DNA from: Microlunatus sp. Gsoil 973
GTDB taxonomy: Bacteria > Actinomycetota > Actinomycetes > Propionibacteriales > Propionibacteriaceae
DNA length: 64,000 bases
Direction of reading: 5' to 3'
NCBI RefSeq assembly: GCF_009707365.1
Contig: NZ_CP046122.1
Span: forward strand, 4,278,001 to 4,342,000
Part shown: positions 33,890 to 46,259 of the stretch, piece by piece
How the letters are laid out: the number at the start of each line of letters is the position of its first letter
Numbering within the stretch: position 1 is the first letter of the stretch
Notes under the pieces: model-generated
Database searches by the model: none
What the model saw: only the letters and a program-made list of their open reading frames with translations
What the model was told of the DNA's origin: nothing
Made by a program: the position numbers and the translations under genes

Positions 33890-35874
33890 CTGCGGTACCC
33901 ACCACGTCCGCACAAGCGGTCGCCCGAGGCACGCCGTCCCGCCGGCGCGCGCGACTGGGCGGCGACTGGCGGTTGGCCTGGATGCTGCTCGCGCCGACGG
34001 CGCTGCTGGTCGGTGCGCTGATCCTGTTCCCGATCATCTACTCGGTCGTCCTCAGCACCACGCAGCGGCACGGTGCCGACACCGTCTTCGTCGGGCTGGC
34101 CAACTTCGCGTCGCTGGTCCATGACCGACTGTTCCACGCCGGCGTGGTGAACTCCTACGTCTTCACCTGCTACTCGGAGATCTTCAAGGTCACTGCGGGC
34201 CTGGTCGCCGCCCTGCTGCTGCACAACCTGCGCCGCGGCCGTGCGATCGTCGCCGGCGTCCTGCTGCTGCCCTGGGTGGTGCCCACCATCGTCACCGCAT
34301 TCACCTGGCGGTTCCTGCTCGATCCGATCTTCGGCAGTGTCAACAACCTGCTCACCCTGTCGGGCATCGGGCCGCTGTTGGCACAGTTGCACCTGGTCGG
34401 CAGCTGGCCGGCGGCGTGGCTGTCCGATCCCGGGCTGGCGATGCCGTCGGTGATCATGGTCAACGTCTGGAAGGGCATCCCGTTCTTCACGGTCAACTTC
34501 CTGGCCGGGCTCAAGGCGATCGACTCCGGTCTCTACGAGGCGGCAATGGTCGACGGCGCGTCGGCGTTCCGGCGCTTCATCCACGTCACGCTGCCCGGCC
34601 TGCGGTACGTGATCATCGTCACCACCCTGCTGTCATCCATCTGGACCTTCAACAACTTCGACCTGGTCTGGCTGATGACCCAGGGCGGCCCCGGCGACGC
34701 GACCGCGCCGTACGTACTCGTCGCCTACATCAAGGCGATCCAACAACTGCAGTTCGGTCCGGGCGCGGCGTCGACGCTGGTCCTGCTGCCGGTGGTCGGA
34801 GTCCTGGTGGTGCTGCTGGTCCGGATGATGCGGTCGGGGGACCGGGCCCCGACGCAGCGCCGGCGGCTGACCGACGGGCAGCGCCGCGGACTGGTGATCG
34901 CAGCTCTCGTCGCCGGCGTGGTGCTGCTGGTGCTGGCCAGCGTCAGCTTCTTCTGGCGGGCCCTGGTGATCCTCGGCGTGCCGGCCCTGCTGGTCGCCTG
35001 TGTCGGCGGTCTGATCTCGTGGCTGGCCTCCCGTGGCAGGGTGCGGTCGTCCAAGATCGTTCAGGGACTCGGTTCCGGTGTCGTGTTGGCCGTGCTGATG
35101 GGATTCGTGCTGTTGCCGCTGTATTGGATCCTGGTCACCGCGTTCAAGTCCGATCTGCAGATCACCAGCAGGATGAGCGATCTCTGGCCGACACCGTGGA
35201 GTACCGAGCAGTTCTTCGGACTGCTCAGTGACCAGCCGTTCGCAACCTGGTACCGCAACACACTGATCGTCTCGCTGTCCTCGACCGCCCTGACCCTGGT
35301 CTGCGCGTCGCTCGGTGGCTACGCCCTGGCCAGATTGCGGTTCCGCGGGGCGCACAGTTTCACCTCGACGATCCTGCTCACCTATGTGATGCCCGGGGCG
35401 CTGCTGTTCATCCCGCTCTACCGACTGCTCAGCGGGGTGCACCTGACCGACTCGCTGTGGTCGCTGTTCCTGACCTATCCGACCTTCGGTCTGCCGTTCG
35501 CGACCTGGCTGCTGATGGGCTATTTCCGGTCGATCCCGGTCGATCTGGAGGAGGCGGCCCTGACCGACGGGTGTTCGCGGATGCAGGCCTTTGTCCGGGT
35601 GGTGTTGCCGCTGGCCAAGCCCGGCCTGTTGGCCGTCGGGCTGTTCACCCTGACCAACGCATGGAACGAGTTCCTCTTCGCGTTCGTGCTGATCACCAAG
35701 GACGAACTCAAGACGCTGCCGGTCGGCATGCAATCGATGATCTTCGGTGACGTGGTGCCGCAGGGCGAGCTGGCAGCGGCGTCGTTGCTGATCAGCATCC
35801 CGGTTGTCCTGATGTACGCATTCGGGCAGCGGTTCCTGACCGAGGGACTCACCGCCGGAGCCGTGAAAGGCTGA
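33886..35874 (+). CDS. Fused MalF-MalG type ABC sugar permease with extra linker helices
   Basis: One continuous 662-residue frame holds both permease subunits of a CUT1 importer. Residues 1-310 are MalF-like: six helices and the EAA loop EAAMVDGASAFRRF near 218. Residues about 310-400 are a linker with additional hydrophobic segments (RRGLVIAALVAGVVLLVLAS and ALLVACVGGLISWLAS). Residues about 400-662 are MalG-like, with LLPLYWILVTAFKSD near 408 and a second EAA loop EEAALTDGCSRMQAF near 555. These are normally two genes; no stop or start separates them here. GTG 33886 overlaps the binding-protein stop. No ATPase gene is nearby, so a shared MsmK-like ATPase is presumed. Confidence 0.9.
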   Translation: MTAVPTTSAQAVARGTPSRRRARLGGDWRLAWMLLAPTALLVGALILFPIIYSVVLSTTQRHGADTVFVGLANFASLVHDRLFHAGVVNSYVFTCYSEIFKVTAGLVAALLLHNLRRGRAIVAGVLLLPWVVPTIVTAFTWRFLLDPIFGSVNNLLTLSGIGPLLAQLHLVGSWPAAWLSDPGLAMPSVIMVNVWKGIPFFTVNFLAGLKAIDSGLYEAAMVDGASAFRRFIHVTLPGLRYVIIVTTLLSSIWTFNNFDLVWLMTQGGPGDATAPYVLVAYIKAIQQLQFGPGAASTLVLLPVVGVLVVLLVRMMRSGDRAPTQRRRLTDGQRRGLVIAALVAGVVLLVLASVSFFWRALVILGVPALLVACVGGLISWLASRGRVRSSKIVQGLGSGVVLAVLMGFVLLPLYWILVTAFKSDLQITSRMSDLWPTPWSTEQFFGLLSDQPFATWYRNTLIVSLSSTALTLVCASLGGYALARLRFRGAHSFTSTILLTYVMPGALLFIPLYRLLSGVHLTDSLWSLFLTYPTFGLPFATWLLMGYFRSIPVDLEEAALTDGCSRMQAFVRVVLPLAKPGLLAVGLFTLTNAWNEFLFAFVLITKDELKTLPVGMQSMIFGDVVPQGELAAASLLISIPVVLMYAFGQRFLTEGLTAGAVKG

Positions 35875-35905
35875 TCGCAGTGATGCGGCAGGAACGGGGT
35901 GGGCG

Positions 35906-39277
<3,372 letters not shown>

Positions 39278-39400
39278 GGACCAGACGCTAGACGGACCGA
39301 TGCCCCGGCCGGCTCGGTTATCCACAGCCGCCGATCGGCCGACGCGCGACACCGCCGACCGGTAGGACCCGGCCGCGGCAGTCGCGATCAGTTCAGGCGA

Positions 39401-41510
39401 TCAGCTCTGCTCCTTGTTCCAGAAGTAGCACTCGGGGTCGTAGACGGCCGGAGTCGGGTGACCCCACGGCCCGAACAGCCCGCCGTGGGCGAGATTCTCC
39501 CTTGCGCGGAACGTTGCCCAGGTCCTTCTTGCTGACAATCGCACCCGGGTAGTTGGTCACGCAGCCCATGAAGAACGGGCCCTCGGAGATGTGCACCTTC
39601 TCGATCTCCCAGGTCAGCTGGATCTGCTTCATCGGATCCGCCTCGACCCGGGCCTGGTTGTAGAGGTCCCAGAGCTTGGCCACCGGACCGTTGCTCTCCG
39701 GCTCGACCCGCGGCGGATGCCGCTTCCACGGGTCGACGTTGGTCTCCTTCTGGTTGGTTCCGGTGCCCTGAAGTGCCCACCACTGGCCCTCCAGCGGTGC
39801 CCACCGGGTCGGCTCGATCGGCACCAGCCACATGGGCTGGATCAGCGAGATGCCGACGTTGGAGATCTCCCAGTTCGTGTGACCCATCAACTTGCCGGAC
39901 TGCCACTGGGCGTCGAAGGCCTGCGGCGGGATCGGGTTGCGGATGATGTCCACTCCGATGGCCTTGAGGTCCTTGACCAGTTGGTTGTCCTTGGTGGTGT
40001 GATCGGGCCCCATGTCGGCCTGATAGTCGATCCGCAGCTGGAAGGGCTTGCCATTGGGCAGCGTCCGCTTGCCGTTGCTGCCGACCTTGCAGCCGATCTC
40101 GTCCAGCAGTTGCTTGGCCTTCTCGGGATCGTGGGTGACGTAGGCGTCCCGCCACTGCTCGTAGACCTTCTTGCCGTCGTCGTTGACCAGGAACTCCGCA
40201 GACTTCGGGCTGTGCGTACCGGTGGTGAGCTCGCCGGTGTTGAAGTAGACCGCCTGCTGCACAGCCTTACGGTTGAAGGCATGCGACACGGCCTGTCGGA
40301 ACTTCGGCTCCCGGATCAGGTTCCGGATGCCCTCGTCGTAGTAGTCATAGTTGAAGAAGAAGATCGAGCCGGTGCCCGAGCCGCTCTCCCAGAGGTTGAC
40401 CTCCGTCCCGGCCTTCTCCCCCGACTGCCGGATGCCCTCGATGCTGTCCAGCGTGATGCCGTTGAACGGCCCGTGACAGTAGTCGACAGAGCCCTGGACG
40501 ACCTGCAGCTTCAGCGCCTCCGGATCGCTGATCACGCTGATCTGGATCTCGTCGATGTATGGGAGCTGGTCGCCGTTCGGCATCACCGCGTAGTAGTACG
40601 GGTTGCGCTCCAGTACGACGCCCTTGTTGTTGTCGAACGACTTGCACTTGTAGCCGATCATGGTCGGGCAATCGGGGTTCTGGTGCCAGTCGGCCTTCAC
40701 CTGCATCAGACTGGTGTCCCAGTCGTCGGGGACCTTCTTGTTGTAGTCGGGATGGAACTGCTTGAGGTAGTGGCTCGGCAGGTTCCAGATCGCGCCGTTC
40801 TGGCCGATGGCTCCGTTGACGTAGGCGGCCATCCGGTCTGCGGTCAACGGCGCGGGCGTGTCGAAGGTCAGCTTCAGCGTGGTGTCGTCGACCGCATCGA
40901 ACTTGGCCACGGTGCCCTTGCCGGAACGGGTCTCGTCCGGCGGCACCTGACCCATCTTGTTGGCCAGCACGAGCTTCTCCCACCAGAACATGATGTCCGC
41001 GGTGGTCCAGGGCTTACCGTCGGACCATTTCAGGCCCTTTCGGAAATGGAAGGTCCATTCCGAGGCGTCGTCGTTGGATTCCCACGACTCGGCCAGGCCG
41101 GGACCGACATCTGAGCCATCGTTCAGCCAGCGCAGGGGCGAATGGCCGTAGAAGAATTCGCGGTCCGACGACGCGCCTGCCGCACCCGTCGTGCTCAGCG
41201 TGACCATGTTGAGGGTGCCGCCGTACTTGCCGGGCTTGACCCAGTGGTGTGGGATGACGTAGGGATTTTCCGGCAGCCGCTCCTCGACCGGCGGCAGGCT
41301 GGAGTCGATGGTGGGCGCCTGCTGGAACTTGGCGGGCTTCGGCAACGGTTTGTTCGCCGATCCCACGGCGTTCGAGGCGCCGGTGCTCGACCCCGAACCG
41401 GAGGTTTGTCGGCTGCCGGGATTTTCTCCGCCCGAGCAGGCGGTGAGCGCAGCGGCACCTGCGGCCATCGCCGAGGAGACCAACAACGTGCGTCGAGTGA
41501 AGCGACTCAT
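39401..41510 (-). CDS. Family 5 (oligopeptide/glycoside type) ABC solute-binding lipoprotein (frame broken near 39500)
   Basis: An extracellular binding protein of about 702 residues after repair. The signal peptide MSRFTRRTLLVSS is twin-arginine-like with lipobox ALTAC, Cys near residue 25. The family-5 fold is clear: GLAESWESNDDASEWTFHFR near 120, RKGLKWSDGKPWTTADIMFW, then FRQAVSHAFNRKAV near 390. The open frame runs past the natural end into 39393. The expected C-terminus (NVPRKENLAHGG, then PECYFWNKEQS) is one frame away, ending at 39401, explained by an extra C in the CTCCCTT run near 39500. No partner permease or ATPase genes adjoin it, so it is an orphan binding protein. A palindrome upstream suggests LacI control. 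Confidence 0.87.
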
Positions 41511-41614
41511 AGTGCGACCTCCATTGGTCGTCGTGGGGACCGGTTCGGCGCCGGGCATCCAGGCCCGGCCGTCAGGCCCGACAATCGGCAAGTTACGGCC
41601 CCCAGCATAGACTG

Positions 41615-41624
41615 CAAACGTTTG
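41615..41624. promoter_or_regulatory. LacI-type operator before the solute-binding protein
   Basis: The perfect palindrome CAAACGTTTG has the AAACGTTT core typical of LacI-family operators (central CG in an A/T-flanked palindrome). It lies 105 bp upstream of the binding-protein start. On the minus strand a TATGCT hexamer 10 bp further on could serve as a -10 element, placing the operator over the -35 region. No LacI gene is in the window. Confidence 0.6.
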
Positions 41625-41773
41625 GGGTCGCTACCCGTGTGTGCCGCGGTCGTTGGTCACAAGATCATGACGAACGGCGACTGCTGGGAATCGCTGCCGA
41701 GGCGTCCGCCTCGGTAGGCTTGGCCGTCGTGGCAGAGCTTGCATCCGATCTCCCGTCCGACCGCTCCGCGGAA

Positions 41774-43038
41774 ATGGCAACCGATCTGGCGGTGCTGGTC
41801 GTCGGGAACGGTGCGCGGGAGCACGCGATCGCGCTGGCGCTGAGCCGCGACCCGGCCGTCACCCGGCTGTACGTTGCTCCCGGCAATCCGGGAACCGCCG
41901 CCGTCGCAGAGAACCGCCCGGTCGACGCCGGCGACGGTGCAGCCGTCGCCGCCCTGGCGTCGGAGTTGGGTGTCGGGTTGGTCGTTGTCGGCCCGGAGGC
42001 CCCGCTGGTCGCCGGTGTCGCCGACGCTGTGCGGGCCATCGGCATCCCCGTCTTCGGGCCGGATGCCGCGGCTGCCCGGATCGAGGGCAGCAAGGCGTTC
42101 GCCAAGGAGGTGATGGCGGCCGCCGGCGTTCCGACCGCGGAGTCGGCGGCGTGCGCCGAACCCGACCAGGCCCGGGCCGCGTTGGACAAGTTCGGGGCGC
42201 CGTACGTGGTCAAGGACGACGGCCTGGCCGCCGGCAAGGGTGTCATCGTCACCGACGACCTGCAGGCCGCTGTCGAGCATGCGTCGCACTGCGATCGCGT
42301 GGTCGTGGAGGAGTACCTGGACGGTCCCGAGGTCAGCCTCTTCGCCTTCGTCGACGGCCGCACCGTCGTGCCCCTGCCGCCGCCCAGGACTTCAAACGCG
42401 CCCACGACGACGATCAAGGACCCAACACCGGGGGCATGGGGGCGTACACGCCGCTCCCCTGGGCACCCGATGGTCTTGTCGAGGAGGTCGTCCGGACGGT
42501 CATCCAGCCGACTGTCGACGAACTCGCGCGACGCGGAAGCCCCTTCGTCGGACTGCTCTACACCGGCCTTGCGCTGACCGGCCGCGGCATCCGGGTGGTG
42601 GAGTTCAACGCCCGTTTCGGCGACCCGGAGACCCAACCCCTACTGGCCAAACTGGACACACCGCTGGCCGGCGTGTTGTACGCCGCTGCCACCGGCCGGC
42701 TCGCCGATCACCCACCGTTGCGATGGAAGCCCGGCGCCGCGGTCGGAGTGGTGCTGGCCTCCGAGGGTTATCCGGAGAAGCCGATCACCGGCCGACCGAT
42801 CACCGGACTCGACCAGGTGAGCGCTCCGGTGCTGCACGCCGGAACCAGGGTTGATGATCATGGGCAGCTGGTCAGTTCCGGCGGTCGGGTTCTCACCGTG
42901 GTCGGGCTCGGTGACGATCTGCATGCCGCCCGCCGTGAGGCGTACCGTGAGCTGGCCAAGATCAACTTGGCAGGGTCGTTCTACCGTACGGACATCGCGT
43001 TGGCGGCTGCTGAGGGCAAGGTGGAGATCCGATCATGA
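41774..43038 (+). CDS. purD: Phosphoribosylamine-glycine ligase (frame broken near 42388)
   Basis: ATP-grasp enzyme of the second purine step that joins glycine to phosphoribosylamine. After repair it has about 421 residues, normal for the family. Seen are [16 protein letters not shown] at the start, [17 protein letters not shown] near 74, the ATP-grasp [17 protein letters not shown] near 140, and, in the next frame, [16 protein letters not shown] and [14 protein letters not shown]. The break sits in CCGCCGCCCAGGAC near 42388, where one base is missing. Because purD is a single-copy housekeeping gene, this is probably a sequencing error. GTG 41729 is an alternative start. The stop overlaps the purB start by 4 bp. 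Confidence 0.93.
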
Positions 43039-44468
43039 GTATTCCCAATGTGCTCGCCAACCGGTACGCCTCGGCTGCCATGCAGCAACTGTGGTCACCG
43101 GAGAACAAGATCATCCTGGAGCGCCGGCTGTGGCTTGCGGTGTTGACCGCCCAGCGTGACCTCGGTGTCGACTTCGGTGGCGATGATCCGGACGCGGTGA
43201 TCACCGCCTACCAGCGGGTTGTCGATCGGGTCGATCTGGCCGGTATCGCGGCCCGGGAACGGATCACCCGGCACGACGTCAAGGCCCGGATCGAGGAGTT
43301 CAACGCCCTGGCGGGCTATGAGCACATCCACAAGGGGATGACCAGCCGTGACCTCACCGAGAACGTCGAACAACTGCAGATCGTCTCGGCGCTGAAGATC
43401 ATCCGCGACCGGCTGGTCGCCACGCTGGTCACGCTGACCCGGCTGGCGACCGCCCATGCCGAGCTGCCGATGGCCGGTCGCTCCCACAACGTGCCGGCAC
43501 AGGTGACAACGCTGGGCAAGCGATTCGCCACCGCGGCCGATGAGGCTCTGGTCAGCTATGCCCGAATCTCGGAACTGATCAACCGGTATCCGCTGCGCGG
43601 GATCAAGGGCCCGGTCGGCACCAGCCAGGACATGCTCGACCTGTTCGACGGTGACGAGGCCAAGGTCGCCGAACTGGAGTCAAGGATCACCGAACACCTG
43701 GGCATTCCCGAGGTGTTCACCTCCACCGGACAGGTCTATCCGCGTTCCCTGGACTACGACGTGGTGTCCGCCCTGGCCCAGGTGGCCGCGGCGCCGTCCA
43801 ATGTCGCCACCAGCATTCGGCTGATGGCCGGCAACGAACTCGTCACCGAGGGTTTCCGGCCAGGCCAGGTCGGTTCGTCGGCGATGCCGCACAAGATGAA
43901 CACCCGTTCCTGCGAACGGGTCAACGGGCTCGCGGTGATCATTCGCGGTCACGTCTCCATGATCGGCGAGCTGGCCGGGGACCAGTGGAACGAAGGTGAC
44001 GTCTCCGATTCGGTGGTTCGCCGGGTGGCCCTGCCCGACAGCTTCTTCGCGCTGGACGGGCTGTTCGAGACGTTCCTCTCCGTGCTGTCCGATTTCGGCC
44101 CGTTCCCGGCGGTGATCGAGGCAGAACTGCAGCGCTATCTGCCGTTCCTCACCACAACGAAGGTGTTGATGGCGGCGGTGCGCACCGGTGTCGGACGGGA
44201 GACGGCCCACGAAGCGATCAAGGAACACGCGGTCGCCGTGGCACTGGAGATGCGGGAGACCGGCCGTCGGGACAATGACCTGCTGGACCGGTTCGCGGCG
44301 GATCCGAGGCTGGGCCTCGATCGCCGGGCGCTGGCGTCGGTGCTGGCCGCTCCGCTGGAGCTGGCCGGGACGGCGACCAGTCAGGTCGCCGCGTTGGCCT
44401 CCGAGGTGGAGAAGATCGCCAAGGAGCACCCGGAGGCGGCGGCCTACGTCCCCGGCGACATTCTCTGA
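43035..44468 (+). CDS. purB: Adenylosuccinate lyase
   Basis: Fumarase/aspartase-superfamily enzyme that removes fumarate from SAICAR and from adenylosuccinate. At 477 residues it matches the long actinobacterial form. Signatures are MTSRDLTENVEQLQI near residue 97, GRSHNVPAQVTTLGKRF near 148 (catalytic His region), and the superfamily loop GSSAMPHKMNTRSCERVNGL near 280 containing the catalytic Ser. The ATG overlaps the purD stop (ATGA), so the two are translationally coupled. The next genes are on the other strand, ending the purDB unit. Confidence 0.98.
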   Translation: MSIPNVLANRYASAAMQQLWSPENKIILERRLWLAVLTAQRDLGVDFGGDDPDAVITAYQRVVDRVDLAGIAARERITRHDVKARIEEFNALAGYEHIHKGMTSRDLTENVEQLQIVSALKIIRDRLVATLVTLTRLATAHAELPMAGRSHNVPAQVTTLGKRFATAADEALVSYARISELINRYPLRGIKGPVGTSQDMLDLFDGDEAKVAELESRITEHLGIPEVFTSTGQVYPRSLDYDVVSALAQVAAAPSNVATSIRLMAGNELVTEGFRPGQVGSSAMPHKMNTRSCERVNGLAVIIRGHVSMIGELAGDQWNEGDVSDSVVRRVALPDSFFALDGLFETFLSVLSDFGPFPAVIEAELQRYLPFLTTTKVLMAAVRTGVGRETAHEAIKEHAVAVALEMRETGRRDNDLLDRFAADPRLGLDRRALASVLAAPLELAGTATSQVAALASEVEKIAKEHPEAAAYVPGDIL

Positions 44469-44477
44469 GCGGTCGGC

Positions 44478-46259
44478 TCACCGATAGCCGCGTGCCTGGA
44501 GGTCGTACAGCTCGGCGTAGTGGTTGCCCGCCGCGTACAACTGCGCATGCGTGCCGACCTCGGCAACCCGCCCGCCCCGCAGTACGACGACCAGATCGGC
44601 CGAGGCGACCGTGGAGAAACGGTGGGTCACCAGCAGCGTGACCCCGCCCCGGCCGCCCGCCCGGCGTGCCGCATCCGCGTACCGTTCGAAGAGCGCGTGC
44701 TCGGTGCCGGCGTCGAGCGCGGCGGTCGGCTCGTCCAACACCAGCAGCAACGGAGCGTCGCGCATCATTCCGCGGGCGATCGCCAGGCGCTGCCACTGCC
44801 CGCCGGACAGCTCGACACCTTCGGGCCAGGTGGTGCCCAGCTGGGTCGCCAGCCCGGTGGGCAGCGCCTTCATCACATCGGTCGCGGCGGCTCTGTCGAG
44901 GGCGGCGTTGACCGCCGGCTCACTGTTCAGCGCCGCGAGATCACCGATCCCGATCGATTGCTGTGCGGTGAGTTCCAGGCGGGCATAGTCCTGGAAGGCG
45001 CCCGACATCCTGGCGCGCCATTTCGTCTGATCAAGATCGGCAAGATCGACTCCATCGACCAGCACCTTCCCTTCGGTCGGGTTGAGCATGCCGGTCAGTA
45101 GGCCGATCAGCGTCGACTTGCCTGCACCGTTCTCGCCGACGACGGCCACCACGGCGCCGGCCGGCAGATCGAGGTTGAGATCGGTCAGCGTGGGCGTCTC
45201 GGCGCCGGGATAGCTGTAGCCGAGCCCGATCGTGCTGATCCCGGCGTGCAACCGTCGGGGAGGCGTCAGCGTTCCGGTGTGCCTGGCCTGCTGATCGGCG
45301 GCGTAGTCGCGCAGCCAGAGGAATCGGCTGCCGTCATTGCTCACCCGGACCAGCATCCGCACCGACCATTGCAGGATGTCGCTGATCATCTGCAGCCGGG
45401 TGACCAGGCTGGCCGCCAGGACGAACTCGGCGATCGAGACCCGGCCGGCGACGGTGTCCCGCAGCATCCAGGCCAGGACGGCGCCGGCGACGGCGAAGAA
45501 CAGCACCGTCGTGCTGGTCTGCAGCAATGATTGCCGTTTGGCCAGGTCGACGCGGAGATCGAGCCAGCGCCGGGCCGCGGCGTCCGTGGAGTCCCGCAAC
45601 CAGCGCTGCAATCCGAACACCCGGATCTCCGCGCCCGGGCCGGGCTGGGTGGCGAGTTCGAGCAGGTGCTTGACATGGCGGCTCGGCTGGGCGGCGGCAT
45701 CGTCGGCCGTGGTCTGCCAGCGGGTGGTCCAGCGTGCGATGATCACGGCCGGGATTCCGGCGATGACGACCAGCAGCATCCGCGGGTCGGCGGTCAGCGC
45801 CAACACCAGCGTGCCGACGCCGGTGACCGCCATCCGCAAGGCGTTCAGCACCATGTTGAAGGCGAAGCCGAGCAGACCCTGGTGATCACGAAGGGTCTGC
45901 GCCTTGTCCTGGTATTCGGCACTCTGCAGGTGGTCGAGTGTGGCGATCGAGGAGCTGAGCCGGGAGATCTCGGTGTCGAACCAGAAACCGACCCGTTCGT
46001 ACTGGGAGATCCTGGCGTTGTTTCCGATGATCATCAGCACGCCGACGACGGTCAGCGAGACAACGAAGCAGATAACGGCCCTGATCACCAGGCCGGCGTC
46101 GTGCTGGATCGCGCCGGTGACCAGCCAGGCGATGAACAGTGGCTGCAGCATGCCGACGAAATTGCCCAGGGTCTCGAGCAGGCAGACCAGGCTCTGCCGC
46201 GGGCTGACCCGCACTGATGCAGCGACGACCAGGGCAATGGATCTGATCATGGTGATCAT
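44478..46259 (-). CDS. ABC exporter half-transporter, subunit 2
   Basis: A 593-residue fused membrane-ATPase half-transporter. The N-terminal membrane domain has about six helices (residues 1-320), then a nucleotide-binding domain with Walker A VGENGAGKSTLIG near 383, signature ELSGGQWQRLAIARG near 497, Walker B LLLVLDEPTAALDAG near 517, and the H-loop VTHRFSTVASAD near 553. The ATG overlaps the upstream subunit's stop (ATGA), so the pair is one operon and probably a heterodimer. The substrate (lipid, peptide or drug) is not predictable. Confidence 0.92.
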   Translation of the reverse strand: MITMIRSIALVVAASVRVSPRQSLVCLLETLGNFVGMLQPLFIAWLVTGAIQHDAGLVIRAVICFVVSLTVVGVLMIIGNNARISQYERVGFWFDTEISRLSSSIATLDHLQSAEYQDKAQTLRDHQGLLGFAFNMVLNALRMAVTGVGTLVLALTADPRMLLVVIAGIPAVIIARWTTRWQTTADDAAAQPSRHVKHLLELATQPGPGAEIRVFGLQRWLRDSTDAAARRWLDLRVDLAKRQSLLQTSTTVLFFAVAGAVLAWMLRDTVAGRVSIAEFVLAASLVTRLQMISDILQWSVRMLVRVSNDGSRFLWLRDYAADQQARHTGTLTPPRRLHAGISTIGLGYSYPGAETPTLTDLNLDLPAGAVVAVVGENGAGKSTLIGLLTGMLNPTEGKVLVDGVDLADLDQTKWRARMSGAFQDYARLELTAQQSIGIGDLAALNSEPAVNAALDRAAATDVMKALPTGLATQLGTTWPEGVELSGGQWQRLAIARGMMRDAPLLLVLDEPTAALDAGTEHALFERYADAARRAGGRGGVTLLVTHRFSTVASADLVVVLRGGRVAEVGTHAQLYAAGNHYAELYDLQARGYR

